DNA from: Desulfofustis sp964433645 | Lineage (GTDB): Bacteria > Desulfobacterota > Desulfobulbia > Desulfobulbales > Desulfocapsaceae | Direction of reading: 5' to 3' | DNA: 13,636 bases | Assembly (NCBI GenBank): GCA_964433645.1 | Contig: CAYSSK010000105.1 | Span: 1-13,636, forward strand | Shown here: positions 12,455 to 13,636 of the stretch, in pieces | How positions within the stretch are numbered: the stretch's first letter is position 1 | Layout: each line of letters starts with the position of its first letter | Position numbers and translations under genes: made by a program | The notes under the pieces: generated by a model | Told to the model about the DNA's origin: nothing | The model's database searches: none | Seen by the model: the letters and a program-made list of their open reading frames with translations, nothing else

Positions 12455-13450
12455 TTATTGGAGTTGACGGGCCGCGTCAACGAGTTGCCGGCCAAGCGGT
12501 CCGGCATTTTCGATATAGTCGGTGATTACCGGCTCGGCAAGTTTTTGCCATTCCTGCAACTGCTCATCGGTCAGTTCGACGATAGTCATTTTATCGCCGA
12601 CAAAGGCAAAGGCATCGGCTTCCAGCTGGTTCATCTGGTCGCGTAACTCTTTCTCCACCTTGGCTGCCGCGGTCTCCAGGACCTGACGATGCTCGTCGGA
12701 CAAACCCTGCCAAGTCTTTTCGTTGATCAACACGACGAATTCGATATCGACCATGCTTTTGGTGGCGGTCAGGAAGTTCATGACTTCAAACATCTTGCGC
12801 TCTTTGACCGCGGTAACGCCGGTCAGACCGACATCGACGGTGCCGCGCTGGTAGGCGAGGAATTGTTCGGAACCGGAGATGGTGGTCGGGGCGCCACCGG
12901 CGGCCTCGACCAGGGAGCCGAGGGTCTTGCTGAAGACCCTGACCTTTTTACCGGCCAGGTCGGAGGGCAGACGGATCTCCTCGTCATTGCTGATGATGAC
13001 CGCGCCGCCGTAGGCCTGCCACCAGAGGATCCGGGCGCCGGTCTGCAGGACCGCCTCGTCGATCGGCCGGCGCACCGGGCTGCCTTTCTGGACCGCCTTC
13101 TGCAGGGCCTGCTCGTTGGCGAAGAGAAACGGTACGTAGAACAATTCGACGGCCGGGATGGTGCCGGCAAACCGGGTCAGCGGCACGACGCCCATCTCGA
13201 CGGCGCCGGAGGCGACCGCTTGCGGGACTTCCTTATCCTTGTAGAGCTGGGCGGACGGGTAGATCTCTACTTTGATCTCACCGTCGGTTGCCTGGGCGAC
13301 CTCGTCGGCGAAGGCGGCGACATTTTTGCCGAGGTGGTGGCTTTCCGGCAGTTGCAGGGTCAGCCGCAGAACTTTTTCGGCGGAAGCGGACTGTACGCCA
13401 AGCGTGAGCAGCAAGGCGGCACAGCAGAAGGTGAAGGTGATTTTGTGCAT
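12455..13450 (-). CDS. dctP: TRAP transporter solute-binding protein (DctP family)
   Basis: 331-residue periplasmic binding protein. The signal peptide is residues 1-24 (MHKITFTF to SASA), with cleavage before EKVLRL. The mature part shows the DctP pattern: LPESHHLGKNVAAFADEV, IYPSAQLYKDKEV, VELFYVPFLF and GKKVRVFSKTLGSLVEAAGG. Arg171 in KKVRV is the candidate for the conserved carboxylate-binding arginine, and EQFLAYQRGTVDVGLTG (195-211) is the usual following block. Ligands of such proteins are mostly organic acids; the specific one cannot be told. ATG 13450 has AAGGAGAG at good spacing and starts the signal peptide, whereas a longer frame to 13495 adds an unlikely N-terminus. It is the first gene of the minus-strand operon, with a promoter at about 13511-13540. 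Confidence 0.94.
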   Translation of the reverse strand: MHKITFTFCCAALLLTLGVQSASAEKVLRLTLQLPESHHLGKNVAAFADEVAQATDGEIKVEIYPSAQLYKDKEVPQAVASGAVEMGVVPLTRFAGTIPAVELFYVPFLFANEQALQKAVQKGSPVRRPIDEAVLQTGARILWWQAYGGAVIISNDEEIRLPSDLAGKKVRVFSKTLGSLVEAAGGAPTTISGSEQFLAYQRGTVDVGLTGVTAVKERKMFEVMNFLTATKSMVDIEFVVLINEKTWQGLSDEHRQVLETAAAKVEKELRDQMNQLEADAFAFVGDKMTIVELTDEQLQEWQKLAEPVITDYIENAGPLGRQLVDAARQLQ

Positions 13451-13510
13451 GTCTCTCTCCTTTTTCAGAACTATTGTCGTTTGTCCCGATGCCACGGTAA
13501 CACGCCTGAG

Positions 13511-13540
13511 ATATAAGCATCAAAGACAATGTTCAGTCAA
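13511..13540 (-). promoter_or_regulatory. Candidate promoter of the dctPQM-lyase-larA operon
   Basis: On the minus strand TTGACT (13535-13540, five of six matches) is followed after 18 bases by TTATAT (13511-13516); shifting one base gives TATATC with a 19-base spacer. It lies about 60 bases upstream of the dctP ATG, giving a short leader with a good ribosome-binding site. Assigned by eye. Confidence 0.5.
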
Positions 13541-13562
13541 GAGTATTCGTGGTAAATCTCAA

Positions 13563-13636
13563 CCGACGGCGGGACAGGTTTTAACCTGTCCTCCGCTAAC
13601 TCCCGACGGCGGGACAGGTTTTAACCTGTCCTCCGC
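13563..13636. repeat. Two tandem 34-bp palindrome-bearing repeats, cut by the window end
   Basis: Identical 34-base units at 13563-13596 and 13603-13636 are separated by the six bases TAACTC, so the period is 40. Each contains nine-base inverted arms GGACAGGTT and AACCTGTCC around a TT centre. The second copy ends exactly at the window end, so the array may continue. The spacing is far too short for CRISPR. It may be a REP-like intergenic hairpin or a tandem binding site. It lies upstream of the dctP promoter. Confidence 0.8.

Noticed and set aside
13563..13636. CRISPR array
   Set aside because: Repeats of 34 bases are separated by only six bases, so there is no room for spacers, and no cas gene is present.

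Overview
The window reads as a GC-rich bacterial chromosome segment from a Gram-negative organism: lipobox and Sec signal peptides, TRAP transporters with periplasmic binding proteins, and a PldB-like lysophospholipase. The gene content and style (two TRAP systems, a LarA-family racemase, enteric-like IlvBN) would fit a marine or anaerobic proteobacterium or Desulfobacterota such as a Desulfobulbaceae relative. This assignment is inference from gene content only; there is no rRNA or other taxonomic marker in the window.

Left part (1-3570, plus strand): a lysophospholipase L2-like alpha/beta hydrolase behind its own promoter, then an acetolactate synthase I-type operon (ilvB-ilvN). The operon is preceded by a complete, readable transcription attenuator: a promoter with a perfect TTGACA box, a short leader peptide packed with Val/Leu/Ile codons, an antiterminator and a GC-rich terminator with a T6 tract that share the same arm. 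A second terminator follows ilvN. This is branched-chain amino-acid biosynthesis controlled by ribosome stalling.

Middle part (3571-5167): mostly non-coding or foreign-looking. An AT-rich gene for an unrecognised lipoprotein (3980-4747) stands out in base composition from everything around it. It is followed by a short cysteine-rich open frame (4772-4969) that may be a small protein or a gene remnant. The other gaps hold hairpins and T-runs but no recognised gene.

Right part (5168-13450, minus strand): seven genes that look like one organic-acid uptake and catabolism locus. In transcription order they are a DctP binding protein, DctQ and DctM TRAP permease subunits, an isocitrate lyase/PEP mutase-superfamily enzyme with the KRCGH lyase-type motif, a LarA-family nickel-dependent racemase homologue overlapping it by 26 bp, and, after a 147-bp gap with its own possible promoter, a TAXI-type binding protein and a fused 4TM/12TM TRAP permease. 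A reasonable inference is import of a 2-hydroxy (di)carboxylate, stereochemical conversion by the LarA homologue and carbon-carbon cleavage by the lyase. The actual substrate cannot be read from sequence. Both TRAP systems have a perfect GC-rich hairpin exactly between the binding-protein gene and the permease gene.

The right edge (13563-13636) carries two identical 34-bp copies of a palindrome-containing repeat at 40-bp spacing, probably part of a longer array cut by the window end.
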